A DNA stretch of 64,000 bases from Salvator merianae (GCA_003586115.2 QVOM02000057.1:2800165-2864164); one strand, 5' to 3'; counted from the stretch's first letter, positions 31,990 to 43,654 are shown. Program-made: numbers and translations. Notes: generated from the letters alone by a model not told the origin.

Positions 31990-32290
31990 AATATTTTATC
32001 TCCAAAGCTCTGTCATATTAATGGAAAGGATTGGACAGATTCATGGAGGTCAGGTGTATCAATGGCTACTAGAATGGATGCCTAGGTACTGCCTTCCAGT
32101 TGGAAAGACAGGCAGGATGTCTGCAAAACCATTTGTGGGGAGTCAAGAGCAGGTGAAGGTTTTGCATTTTATTCTCCTTGAGAATGCCCAGAAGCAATTG
32201 GTGGGCCACTGTGTGAAACAGAATGCTGGATTAGATGGGCCATGGCCTGATCCAGCAAGGCTCCTCTTATGTTCTTATGTAAGCCAGGTA
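31990..32290 (+). mobile_element. L2/CR1-type LINE 3' end
   Basis: Sense copy ending GGCCTGATCCAGCAAGGCTC, CTCTTATGTTCTTATG. Its tail is part of the tandem duplication that follows. Confidence 0.65.
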
Positions 32291-32373
32291 ACAATACCTA
32301 AGCAGGATCTGTTCGGGCTCCTCTTATGTTCTTATGTAAGCCAGGTAACAATACCTAAGCAGGATCTGTTCGA
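32259..32373. repeat. Perfect tandem duplication, 57-bp unit
   Basis: Two identical head-to-tail copies beginning GGCTCCTCTTATGTTCTTAT and ending at GATCTGTTCG. A very recent event or an assembly artefact. Confidence 0.85.
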
Positions 32374-32645
32374 CTAGTGTGATAGGCTTCACCAAGTTTG
32401 CCCCAATATTCTTCTTGACCCATACCTGATGTTTTGGGTGAATTAGTGTTCTAAGAAGTCAAACAGTAGATCAGAAAAATGACATCAATCCACCATCAGC
32501 CTTTCTTGGGTTTGGGCTACGTTGAATAACTATCCTTTGGGCTTTTCAACTTTAGCCATCCTTCTGTTTGCAGCTTTCATATCGCTGCAGTTGTGATGTT
32601 CTTGCTTTCTTTTTTTTCCCCAGGTCTAGTTTATGCACACAAAAG

Positions 32646-33422
32646 ATGTTCTCTTCCAAGTATAGTGACTGCTCTGACTATGGAACATCTCCGTGTTCTG
32701 AGCCATTGTATGGAACCTCAGGAGCATCGTATGATCCCTGTTCATCCGTGAGCATAGTACCTGACATGCCATCCAAACAGTACTACCCCCCTGGGCAGCA
32801 ATATTGTCCTCCACAGCAGAAATACTGCCCTCCAGTGCAAAAATACTGTCCTCCTGTTCAGAAATGCTGCCCGCCCCAGCAAAAATATTGTCCTCTGGTT
32901 CAGAAATATTGTCCTCCGGTTCAGAAATACTGCCCACCTCAACAAAAATACTGTCCTCCTGTTCAGAAATGCTGCCCGCCCCAGCAAAAATGGTGTCCTC
33001 CGGTTCAGAAATATTGTCCTCCAGTTCAGAAATGCTGTCCGCCCCAGCAAAAATATTGTCCTCCGGTTCAGAAATGCTGCCCACCTCAGCAAAAATATTG
33101 TCCACCAGTTCAGAAATGCTGCCCACCTCAGCAAATATATTGTCCTCCGGTTCAGAAATGCTGCCCACCCCAGCAAAAATATTGTCCTCCAGTTCAACAG
33201 TACTGTCCTCCACAGCAACAGTACTTCCCTCCCATTCAAAAATATTGTCCTCCAGTGCAGACATGCTACCCACCATTGAAGCAAAGCTGCATGCCTGTTC
33301 CATCCTACTGTCCTCCAGTCCAACAATGTTATCCACCAGTTCAGAAATCCTGCTCATCTGCTGGGGAGATCTGCCAGATACAGCAAGTCTGCAAAGCACC
33401 ACCACAACTTCTAAAGAAGTAG
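32646..33422 (+). CDS. Gene E: SPRR-like Pro/Cys/Gln/Lys heptad-repeat protein, 258 aa
   Basis: Exon 2 starts at 32,624 after acceptor TTTTTTTTCCCCAG; the ATG follows 22 bases later. Residues 1-45 form a Ser/Tyr/Asp-rich head (MFSSKYSDCSDYG). Residues 46-234 are about 27 heptads, mostly YCPPVQK alternating with CCPPQQK; variants near the C-terminal side include YFPPIQK, CYPPLKQ and SCMPVPS. The last 24 residues form a tail ending PQLLKK. The repeat resembles mammalian small proline-rich proteins and the Pro/Cys-rich EDC proteins of sauropsids (EDPCV-type), but I cannot fix orthology. Dense Gln and Lys fit transglutaminase cross-linking and Cys fits disulphides; both are inferred from the class. 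The antisense frame is open through the repeat but is a shadow. A possible polyadenylation signal is at 34111. Confidence 0.88.
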   Translation: MFSSKYSDCSDYGTSPCSEPLYGTSGASYDPCSSVSIVPDMPSKQYYPPGQQYCPPQQKYCPPVQKYCPPVQKCCPPQQKYCPLVQKYCPPVQKYCPPQQKYCPPVQKCCPPQQKWCPPVQKYCPPVQKCCPPQQKYCPPVQKCCPPQQKYCPPVQKCCPPQQIYCPPVQKCCPPQQKYCPPVQQYCPPQQQYFPPIQKYCPPVQTCYPPLKQSCMPVPSYCPPVQQCYPPVQKSCSSAGEICQIQQVCKAPPQLLKK

Positions 33423-34130
33423 CTCTTGGGATTGAAGAAAACGAAATGATTATGTTCTTATGTGCCTAGAAGTGGCTTTTCTCTTCTTTCTTGAAATGTA
33501 TGGGCTTAATTCACTATTGTTTCAGTTCAGGAATTGGTCAGTTTTCCAGATTTTTGCTTTTCCTTTACACTTGTGATTCTACAAATGATATGCAACCAGC
33601 TCCCAAAAGGAACTCCATACAATCACTAACCAGATCTAAATCTTCAAGAAGGTCGCTCCATGTACCTTCAAAAATTACCACCCTGGAAGGACATATTTGA
33701 GATATCGTGTGTTCTTAGTGAGGGTTATTTATTTTATCTTTCAACCATTTTGTTGCAAACTCCAAGATCTTCAATGAGCTTTAGAGGATTGAATCTTGAG
33801 TCAGATCCAAGAGGACAATTCTCGTATCTGATCTACATGTCTTCCAGAAATGTTCCCAAGTATATTGATGTAATGCTTCATATATTCTCTGAGAATGGAT
33901 CGATTGTTAGTACCAGGAAGATCGCCCTAAAGGATGGAATTTGTAACCTCCAAGCGTATTTATTTATTTTTATTTATTTATTTACTCATGGTGTTTGTAA
34001 TCTTTAAACGACGGTGTCCTGTACTTGAGGGAAACAACGTCATCTGGTGTGCTTTGTTTTAAGCTGAAATGTGCTTGGAAAATGTGACCAAACAATTGGA
34101 TATGCACCACAATAAAACTTTAAAAAAAAA
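33423..34130 (+). other. Gene E 3' UTR (probable) with polyadenylation signal at 34111-34116
   Basis: No other gene is seen. AATAAA at 34111 is followed 10 bases on by an A-run, which may be genomic or a retrotransposed tail. The UTR length is therefore uncertain. Confidence 0.45.
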
Positions 34131-34189
34131 AAAAGTTTATTCTCAGCTACTTTTTCAACCTATCTGAACATTGGTGACCTCTTGGTTAT

Positions 34190-34560
34190 TCATTCATTCA
34201 TTCGTTCATTCATTCATGTTTATATTCCGCCCTATATCTGAAGGTCTCAAGGAAAGGCCACAACAAAATCACTATGAAAGCATATAAAACAAGTTAGCTA
34301 AAAGAGGGACAGTGCTTGCATTGGGAGGGGATGCTGTTCCCTCAGCCAGAGGCCAGGATAATGACGTGCAGATTCACCAGTCATCTAAATGCATACAATG
34401 AGAGTGCCTGATGCACCTCAGAGGGAAGACTGCTCCATAGGTTGGGGGCTATCCCCATGAAGGCCCTCCCATGTGTCCTCACAACCCTTAACTGATGGAG
34501 GGGGTGGCACCACTAAAAAGACCTCTGCAGCAGATCTTAGGGCACAGGCGGGAAGAATGG
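34190..34560. mobile_element. Degraded LINE-type fragment with (ATTC)n start
   Basis: An (ATTC)n run, then TATTCCGCCC and a region resembling the repeat at 48.8-49.2 kb (ATTCCGCCC, GGTCTC). The similarity is weak further in. Confidence 0.4.
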
Positions 34561-34984
34561 GTTAGAGTTCTCCATCATAACCCAAGATCCTTTGATTGCA
34601 AATGTGCCTTTATGCTGGAACCAAAACAGAGATTCTGCAGCTGGGCTCATCTTGCCACATACACCAGTTAACATTCAACAGAAGAGTACCTCCAAGGGCC
34701 GATTATTGTCCCAAGGAGATTGATAACATGCTCCAGATTGCCAATAAAATCAGCTGGGATTTTTAAGATAGCGGTGGATCTCTCTGAATTCTGCAGCACC
34801 AATGAAATCCAGATGTCTCACTGATTACATACCCAAGAGCAATAAAAACAAAAATCTAATTATTATTTATTAATTTATTACATTTTTGGACCATACCTCA
34901 CCCAACTTCCAGGGCAGTCTTCAAAAAATATAGCCAACATAAGGCTAAACACAGTGATTAAACGTAGAAGGTGGCCTGATCTAG

Positions 34985-35190
34985 CAGAGCTTCTCTTATA
35001 TTCTTATAAACAAATTCATGGGGGACAGGTGCATTAATGGCTATTAGAATTGATGCCTAGATACGGCATCCAAGTTGGAAAGACAGGCCAAAAATGCCCA
35101 GAAGCAACTGGTGGGGCACCATTTGAGGTGGAATGCTGGACTAGATGGGCTGTGGCCTGATCCAGCAGGGCTCCTCTTATGTTCTTCTAT
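34985..35190 (+). mobile_element. L2/CR1-type LINE 3' end
   Basis: Sense copy ending GGCCTGATCCAGCAGGGCTC, CTCTTATGTTCTT. Confidence 0.65.
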
Positions 35191-35194
35191 TCTA

Positions 35195-36595
35195 ATACTT
35201 AGGAATGGATCAGACCCAAAAATTCAAAGTGTAATAAGTAAAATGAAGGATGAGTTTTTCTTTGGATATATTCATGTAATTAACCTTCATTCATTGCATG
35301 TTAACTTCTCCCCTTCTTCAGAAGTTTCTTCTAGATTTCATGTTTCTTGCCCCTCCTGATTTCTCAGTTCCCTTCTTCTTCCAATCTGTCTTTTTTCAGC
35401 TTTATTTTTCAAATCTTCAAATCCAAAGACAATTGAACTTTTGAGATATGGACGCAATTCAACAGGTGGACACAAGGTGGTGAATAACTTCCTGGATGGA
35501 CAACCACTTTGGGATACTCATATACTGTTGCCTACAAAGGGGTTGTGTACAGTTGTTAGCATCCATGCAGCAGTCTGCAAGTGCTTGGAATGATAGATGT
35601 ATAGCAGGACTTTTATCTTACTGCTTATAAAGGACTTTGTGCACAATCAATCAACGAAAGTTGAATTAATATGATGGTGTGTAAATTCAGGTGCCAATTT
35701 TCCAAAATGACTTCAAAAAAATGAAATGTCCTTTGGCCCTGTCCATCCATACCAATACCTCCCTGTTACATGTGAAGGATGCAATTTTAGCTAGATAAAT
35801 CCAAGCGCAAACAGATTCTAGCATATATTAGCATCCACGCTGAGAATAACAAAATTAAAAACTCATTAACAATGAAATCCTGCAGACAAATGTGAGATCA
35901 AGGTGAGCAGTTCTAAAGGTGCTTGATTTGGATCAGCCATAATTACATGATTTAATGTGATAATACGCTGAATCTTCTTCAATTACTGTCTTCTAAGTGT
36001 GGCTCATGTTGTCCATGCAGTAAATGAGCCAATTCAGAAGGTGGTGTTCACGTTTCACTCACAAGAGTTCTGTCAGTTATCTCTCTGAACCACTAATTGT
36101 TTTGACACATCCAAAGCATTCATTGTCAATCCATATTTTACAATAGATATGTCTTGCACAACTGGTAGCTCTTAAGGAGTGCATGTTCATTGAGTGTGGT
36201 TCTGAAGATGACTAATGGGGGAGACCAAGAGAACATTCGTCAGACGTATGAACCATAAATACAGGCACATGATGTTCACACTTCCTGGACCAACGTGCAA
36301 AGCAAAATTAAAGCAACTTTAATTTGTCCTCTAAATTTGTACTTTAAACAAAATGTTGTACTTCTAACAAAAATAGATTGCAGAATTCTGCTGTCATTTC
36401 TGAGACCAAGTACACCAATGAGCAAAATGTGGTTAAGTCACTCATTATCTCCCTCACTGTGCACAAATTTGCACATAAAATTTATGAAAGGAACCTGATA
36501 AAACTCTGCTGTGCTCTTTGCAGAAAAGAGTTAGGAATGTGAACAAGAACTTGACTTAGCCTTTCAAAAACGCAGTGCTATATTTCAGAATGGCC
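35195..36595. other. Intergenic, no gene seen
   Basis: AT-rich; no EDC exon pair or named repeat recognised. Confidence 0.45.
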
Positions 36596-36599
36596 CCCT

Positions 36600-36812
36600 A
36601 TGTAATGCCTGCATACTGCCTCCACGGTGGAGAGATAATCAGGAGGCCTCTAAAGGCCATTTCCAGGGAGTCGAGAGCAGGTGAAGGTTTTGCCTTCGTC
36701 TTCCTCTTCAGAATTCCCAAAAGCAACTGGTGGACCACTGTGTGAGACGGGATGCTGGACTAGAAGCGTTGTGGTCCAGTCCAGCAGGGTCCCTCTGTTC
36801 TTATGTTCTCCT
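36600..36812 (+). mobile_element. L2/CR1-type LINE 3' end
   Basis: Sense copy with TCGAGAGCAGGTGAAGGTTT, TGCC and ending TCCAGCAGGGTCCCTCTGTT. Confidence 0.6.
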
Positions 36813-36814
36813 GA

Positions 36815-38060
36815 GTTTACCCATTCTTATGAAGCAAGCAAAAATACACATTTTGGTATTTTTTTAGTAGAATATTTGCATTTTCAAAAGCATTTAGAAA
36901 CAAGCCTTTGCGTTTTTGAATAGCTGTGATTATAATCCTACCCACTTTTTTTTTACAAGTGGAATAAGTAAATAAAATTTTCCTGTTTCACCCACTTTCA
37001 GTTCAAGAACCTCACGCCGCGAAGCTGCCTGCAATGGTTGCTTTTATTTACTCAATGTTGGGTTTTTTTAACTTCCTGGGAATTCTGCAGTATGACGGAG
37101 CTGCTTTAATTGGAGTTTGGATTTGCATTTCTTAAAAAGGAAAGTTATTTTGAAAGCCCAGATACCCAGTCAAAAGTAATTCTGTTCCTTCATCTGGAGG
37201 GAATAACTCACTGCAAAATCATGAAATGGTTTACAGCTGTTTCCACCAATTGAACATTTATAGAGCATCATACAGTAGTTCAGTGACAGCACAAACTGCC
37301 TTGGAGTTTCCTAAGCCTCTTCCCCAAAGAAGGTCATGGCCAACCATTTCAGTATCTGCCAAGAAAACTGCACAGAGATGTCCATGAAGTCACCAGGACT
37401 TGATGCCACCTACCAAAACATTGGACGGTAACCAGTGATCTTTCTAACAAAGAAAAATTATTTCTCCATGTCAGATGTAGCAACATTCCTAGTTCCAAGA
37501 TCAACGGCATCTTGGAAAACAAGCTGTCCTAGCTTCCAGATGTCGGGCACCAACGTCCACCAAACCTGACAGTTGATCAAGTTTGATGGGGTTGATGGGA
37601 GATGGAATCCAATCATATCTGAAAGTGAGCAGGTTAGGGACCATGGACCTAGAAAACAAAATGGCCTTCTGGAAATACATCTTAGTCATCCTAGAATACG
37701 CATTTTCCAATTTTATCTCAACTTTGTTGCCTGTGCAATCCACGTGCACTGGAATTCTCATAAATGTATCAGAGACCACAAATTAATCTTACTAATGTTG
37801 AGATACAAGCATTGACTTCTTGTTGCTTCACTGCTGACTCAACAGAGCTCCCCTCCAATCAGTGTGCACCTGTTGCAATCCTCATAAAGCTCTTTGATCT
37901 TCAGAGATGTAGCATGCCTTATCAATCCACATCACAAAGGTAGTGTGACTACTAATTAGATGTATCTTGATCCATCGATTGTTCATTACGTAATGTGTCA
38001 GGAAGCAGGCACCCAAAAAAATCTTCCATCTGTACATACGGTCCCGTTGGGTCCATAGTT
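36815..38060. other. Intergenic; SINE-like fragment near 37,310-37,440
   Basis: 37,310-37,440 has the AAGAAAACTGCACAGAGATG and TGATGCCACCTACC blocks of a SINE body. The rest is unassigned. Confidence 0.35.
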
Positions 38061-38121
38061 TTGAAGTGACCCACCATTCCCAAGACTGTGGATCATGCAG
38101 AAGAAGACTTACTCCTACCCA

Positions 38122-38200
38122 TATAAAAGAGCGCTGTCTCTCCAGTGTAGTTCATCCACCAGGCTTTGCCACTTCTCATAGATCTACTCTACTCAATAAG
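38122..38200 (+). promoter_or_regulatory. Gene F promoter and non-coding exon 1
   Basis: TATAAAAG at 38122-38129. Exon 1 from about 38,152 to 38,200, ending AATAAG before donor GTAAGT at 38201. Intron to the acceptor at 39,080. Confidence 0.78.
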
Positions 38201-39091
38201 GTAAGTCAGAAATCTATGGATTTTCAAGTCTTAATTTTTCCCTATGTGTATTTGAAGCAGGGTTCTTGGACTGGTCAGATTCCGTATCTCCCTCAGCTCC
38301 AAATTTTTGCATATCTCACAGCCCAAATGTCAAAAGGCAAGGAAAGGTGAGAAAGGTTGGAAATGGAGTTCAGCAGTGGAAGACCAAGATTTGAACAGGA
38401 CAGTCTAAATCTTTCCCATAATGACCTCCATGGAAATTTCAGAACCATTTATGATAAACAAATTATTTCTAAACTAAAATCATTTAAGTAGTATTTTTTA
38501 AATGATTAAAACTAGGGGAAAGAGCTGATTGGTTGCTATACCCCTCCAGGCCTGGGGTTTTCCAGATGTTGGGACTACCTTCACCATACTATTTGCTGGG
38601 CAGAAGTGATTCACAGTTCATCAAGATCTGAAGAGGCATAGATCTCTCATCTCTGCACTAGAAGGCCTTAGTGGTTTCAGGACAATTTTTTGTCTAGTAA
38701 GAACTGTTTGACAAACTCTCATAGCATTCTTGTATGGTAGTCCATCATTATAGTAGACCTCTGCTGCAAATGAATATGAGAAAACTGGAACAGGGACTAG
38801 CCTCAAACCAGATGTTCTTGAACTCCAATGATTATTAGCCTGAACCACCATGGTCATGAGTTGGAGATGAGGAAAAATCAAACTTGTCTGGAAGACTCTG
38901 GGTTTTGGAAAGCTGATATTTCTTTTATCCCAGTAACACAAGTTATATATGAGAAGTCCTTTCCCTCACAGTTGTCAGTGTTGTACTTGCAATTTGAGAA
39001 CTGTGATAGGAGGAAGAGAGAGAAGATTGAAAGAAAAATCCATGTTTCTGATTAAGTGCTTTGGTGTGTGTCCCTTTCAGAACTACCCAAC

Positions 39092-39685
39092 ATGCCAGAA
39101 GAAAGATGCATCTACTCTTCCGGAAGAGAGCCCTACTTTAACTTGAATTCAACATGGTATGACCCCGCAGGATCCTGGTTAGACAACCGCCGTAAGCCAT
39201 TCCACTACGTGGTCAACACTGCCTGTGCGACCTGTTGCGGTCGTAATGCTGATGTACCAAGAAGAGGAGGCCACGATTACCGCTGCTATTGCTATCGGCG
39301 TTCAACCTGCATACCTGGAGGCAATCCCAGGGTTACATGCTGTGTGCACAATCCCTCAGGAGGACCCCGGGACTACTGGGGACGCCCAATAGGAGACTCC
39401 TGCAATGGATGTACCGGAGGACACTATTCTCATACCAACTCGTGTTGTGTAGGAACAGCTGGAGGGTGTGGAGGAGGAGGAGTGTGTTCAGAACCATGCA
39501 GGTATCCACAAACCTTTGGTGGAGCAACATGTGCAGAAGCCACTGTTGGAGCTTCAGGAGGATGTGGAGGGGCAGGTGTATGTGCTGAACCAGGGGGAGC
39601 ATCCTCAGGAGGATGCGGTGGTAGAAGGAGAGGAGTGTGCTCCGAGCCATGCGCTAGAATTGCCAGAGCTTACGCAGAATGTTGA
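39092..39685 (+). CDS. Gene F: aromatic, Cys/Gly-rich EDC protein, 197 aa
   Basis: Exon 2 begins at 39,081 after acceptor TCCCTTTCAG; the ATG is 11 bases later and starts MPEERCIYSSGREPYF. Residues 1-60 are rich in Tyr, Trp, Asn and Arg (TWYDPAGSWLDNRRKPFHYV). Residues 43-120 hold paired cysteines (ATCCG, RCYCYRR, VTCC, NSCC). Residues 123-186 contain three repeats of the form GGCGG-x-GVC(S/A)EP, at about 124, 156 and 173. The protein ends AYAEC. Tyr and Trp are unusual for its neighbours. Upstream GTG or frame extensions are intronic. It recalls sauropsid EDC proteins with Trp or Tyr motifs, but I cannot assign one by name. Role inferred: cornified-layer structural protein. Confidence 0.82.
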   Translation: MPEERCIYSSGREPYFNLNSTWYDPAGSWLDNRRKPFHYVVNTACATCCGRNADVPRRGGHDYRCYCYRRSTCIPGGNPRVTCCVHNPSGGPRDYWGRPIGDSCNGCTGGHYSHTNSCCVGTAGGCGGGGVCSEPCRYPQTFGGATCAEATVGASGGCGGAGVCAEPGGASSGGCGGRRRGVCSEPCARIARAYAEC

Positions 39686-39699
39686 GGAACATCAATCCC

Positions 39700-40950
39700 A
39701 CCAAAAGCATCAACCATTGTCTTATCATTCCATTCCGACAGTCCAGTCTACAGCATCCATATCCACCTATCCCTCGCCTTCATCCCAACTCATTGCCCTG
39801 TGCCACCATGGTGGTTAAAGTTTGGCGACCATATGCATTACTTGATGTTCATCTACAGCAGAGCTACTTACCCCTTCTCCACAGATGATCTCAGCAAAAG
39901 TCTAATGAATATTTTTAAAAAAACTTATGGGGGTAGCAAGCAAACATACAGAAGTGAGACAAAATTGGGGGTGGCTTTGTGGATATTTGGACTTGCAAAC
40001 TGGAAGGAAGCCAGTGAAGATAGAAAAGGTGATGCAGTTGGAGAATGAAACAGTAGCATGGAGAAAACGGTATTGGCAAAAGAAACTTATGATATTGGTC
40101 GCATTGGTAGAAAACTGTAGATAGCTAGTAACAGAAACTAGAATATGTGGATATTTGAAGGGTCCTCAGTTCAAAGGCAAGGCAAAAACGTATTACTTTT
40201 ATTAATAGCCAGGCACATATTGCAGTTCACTATATCTGATTAAAGTCCCATGACGTAGAGATGTATAATTAATTACACTGCCCCTCTGGTTAGACATTTA
40301 ACTTGTTTTTTTGTATTATACCTACTGGCAGTCTCAAATCCTATGATGACATTTTCTGTGGCTAGGTTGTGTAAAGAATGTGCAAAACACACCCTTAAGT
40401 TTTGAGAGGTGAGTCACTTCTGGTTAGTGTACCAGAAAGTTTGGAGTTATAGCATGGAAACTTTGGAATGACACCAGTTTAGCTATTCCCAAGAGACTTA
40501 TTAGTAATGAAACAATGTCCTGTAAAAAAAACTAGCCTACCTCTGGATGTGAAAAGTTCATACAGTGAAGTAGCTAGGGTGTGAAACTAGGACCTAGAGA
40601 TCCCTTTATATTAAATTATTATGGGAGGATTAATAGCAACTGTAACTAATCTAGTGGACAAATTCTGTTTTTTTAGCTTCCAGGCATTGCAAAATACTAA
40701 TAACAAATATTGCAAACTATAAAGATTAAGAATATAATGTTTCATGATCCAATGCTCCCAAAATTGCTCTCTCTCTCTTTTAAATTGGTTTTATTGTAAT
40801 ATCTTCATGTTACGATATTTTTTTTCAATTTTTGCTTATTCGCTGGTCTTGGGCCATAATAAAGAAATGAACTGATGAGCTGAACCTAAGAATCCCTGAT
40901 TCAAATTCTCATTTTGTTCTGAAGTCCAGTCCCTTCTTCTCAGCCTAATC
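39700..40950 (+). other. Possible long 3' UTR of gene F; AATAAA at 40858-40863
   Basis: The first AATAAA on the plus strand after gene F is 1.17 kb past the stop. This is long for an EDC gene, so the link is doubtful. No other gene is seen. Confidence 0.3.
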
Positions 40951-40959
40951 TACCTTATA

Positions 40960-42080
40960 AGAATATAAGAAGTTCCCACTGGCTTGGAGACATGGACTGT
41001 CTAGTCCAGCAATCTATTCTCAGAGTGGCCAACCAGTTGCCCAAGGAAGCCCATCAGCAAGATATGAGTTCACTGTTTGCCTTGCTCACAAATCTACCAG
41101 CAATTGGCCTTCAGAAGCACAACATCTCCTGCTGCCATCAGGAGCAATGCTACCAGCCACTGATACCCTGCCTTCCATGAATATAAGAACATTGGCCCGG
41201 TGATGGTTATTACTCAATTTGTCAATAAGCAGTACTATGTCTCATCTTATCACTATATGCCTCATTCCTCAAACTCTCTTCCTGAGAATAGAAGTTCAGG
41301 CTCAGGGATCTTCCCCAAACTTTCTTCAGTGGAGTTAGTTGCACAAAAATCAGAGAAAGTTATTTTGCAAGTCCTGGCTTTCAGCTTCCTGCCTAGCAAC
41401 CTAAATTTAGCTTGCACGGCCTTCTGACTACATTTCAGAACATCTTTGGTGCCCACATCCACCTCAAAAATTAACTCCTACCCAGCACTATCTAGAAGCC
41501 TATCTAGATGGTGTATGATGTCCACAGCGTTTGCCCCAGATAGGTAAGTAACCATGCAGTCAGCACACCCACCTCACCTTCAGCTATCTACCTTCCTAAT
41601 GATCACCTAATGATCACCTACTATCAGAAACCCTGCTCCATCCAGACCTCAGTGCAAGAAGAATGCTTATCTCTCTCTAAGGAATGGGTGTCTTCTAAGG
41701 GACAACTTCCCTCTTCCTCAGGCTGACATCTTCTTCCTCCATGGCCATCATTGTCTGTAACAGACAAAGAGTGAACACCCTGAGATTGGGACTCTGCTAT
41801 CAGGTCCCACCTGCCTCTCTTCCTCTCTATGCTGTTCCAGTTGAGCTACCTGGGTCTCAAGGGTTTGAACTTGTTCCCTGAGTACCAGAAGCTCCTTGCT
41901 ATATGTAACTCAATGATCAAGTATTTCATCATGTATTCCCCAAATATGAAAGACCCCTTGGCTGAATTCCTGAAGAACCTCTGCTCCTCAGAAAGGACAA
42001 TAGTGATTAAAATGAGTGCTGGGCAAACTCTAACAGCTCCTACAAGGCCCAACCAGTCAGACCTGTGGCAAGGAACGATG
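40960..42080 (-). mobile_element. L2/CR1-type LINE, 5' ORF fragment
   Basis: The minus-strand frame at 41262-41462 contains QAKFRLLGRKLKARTCKITF, followed by FSDFC. This matches the ORF that precedes or begins CR1/L2-type LINEs, as I recall it (esterase-like region). It is interrupted and non-functional. Confidence 0.55.
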
Positions 42081-42097
42081 GCAGTTGTAGTTCAATG

Positions 42098-42116
42098 ACA
42101 CCAGGGGGCGCTACTG
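42098..42116 (+). promoter_or_regulatory. Candidate CTCF site
   Basis: ACACCAGGGGGCGCTACTG matches the canonical CTCF core CCA.CAGGGGGCGC almost perfectly. It lies in the gene-poor stretch between genes F and G. Confidence 0.55.
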
Positions 42117-42671
42117 CTTCCTCATCCATAGTAGACTCCACCTGGGAAATATAAAGAAGATATCCTCTTTATACCAAATATGGTCCTCCATGAGCCCAAA
42201 CTAGTCTGTCCAAAGCAAAGAAATGGTGGAAGTCCCAGTTCGACAGTATCTGAAGGGAGAGAATTTGTATGGCCTGGATTGAAATAAACTCAAGATGTGA
42301 CATGAATATAACTCCCTCTCTTTATTTCATATGACAGAACAATCTTCTGCTTTGCATATTGTGGATTTATTATCACCTGATTCCTCACACAGGATTCCAA
42401 AACATCTGTGGAGCAGGAAGTCTGGAAGGAAGTCCAATAATCTATTTGACCCAGCCCTTGTCACTGGGGCATGTTCCGCTGCTCCACCCAAATATTTCAA
42501 GCCAGTATCTCATTTCTTGGCAGAAGCCATATTTCACCTTTGCAATTAACACAGAGTTCTAGGGCTTGCATGTGAACCCAGGTGGAACATCTTGTTCCGC
42601 AGTTGTCAAAGAATTCATTTCTGTTAGCAATTGTTTCCTCTGAAATGTTCCTATCTCCATGCTGAGTCCTT

Positions 42672-43037
42672 TTATATGTTGTAGAGGGATGATATCTCTA
42701 TGAGGACCTCCTCAGAAGATCTCGAGTGACTAACAGGGCTATCTGGGAGGAGGCACCATACTATATTGGAGATTGGTCCCAAGTCATCCAGGCGTGTAAA
42801 TTTCAGAAAAAGAATGTCGAATTGGCCCAAGAAGTAAGGTGGCAGCCTATGCAGATCTTGAAGGATCAGAGTAACATGAGTCCAGTCAGACACACCTGTC
42901 AGCAACCTGGATGCAGCATTTTGCAAAAGATCCCGTTTCTTAACCCTCTTCAAAGGTATCCCAATAATCCAATCTGGAGGTAACAATGGTGTGGATAACT
43001 GTGGCCAGGGCATCTCTGTTGGAGGTAGAATCTCCAC
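42672..43037 (-). mobile_element. L2-type LINE, reverse transcriptase C-terminal fragment
   Basis: The minus-strand frame contains LLQNAASRLLTGVSDWTHVT and LILQDLHRLPPYF, matching the LVQNAAARLLT ... LHWLPV block of L2/Rex-like LINEs. Degraded. Confidence 0.7.
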
Positions 43038-43654
43038 GTTCCAAACATGATATAGTGGTGTCTGCTAAGAACAATGGCATTTAATACCAACCATTACTTT
43101 AGTTATCACACTGATATACAGTTACAGGAAATGAACACCCAGGGAGATGAATCAGAAACAGAACTTCCCAACACTGTCTTAATCCTGATGAATGCTGCCC
43201 TCTGCAGACCAGTTCGGGGACGTGTTTTTCATCTTCGTTCCATCCTTTACCAGGGATGCAAAAACACTCTTTGAACAACATGTAACCTCAGCTAAGAGCA
43301 CAGGTTGCCAAATTACAGACCTCCAGATGTTTCTGTATCTACGCCTCCCACTGGCCAGACTGGTTGAGACTCATCTAACTTGTAGTTCAGAAACATCTGG
43401 TGGGGCAGAGTTTGACAGTAAAAATATGGAGCCTAACACCTTGCTGGAATTTCTGAGCTCTTTCAATCCACTGGAGGGCATGCATCTCATGTCTGATGAG
43501 GAGAAACAGCATTTTGACCCATTGTGGATGAAGGTGCCAATTGTCATCATCAAGGTGAGCAGTGAATTGTTGCCTCTCTCTAAGGGGCCTGGCTTCCACA
43601 CGCACTATGGGATAGGAGAGTCCCTCCCCTCCTAGAATCTCCATGGGATGGAGG

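Noticed and set aside
32626..33405. 259-residue antisense frame over gene E
   Set aside because: The repeat has a 21-base period, so one antisense frame stays open by arithmetic; it has no promoter or splice signals of its own.
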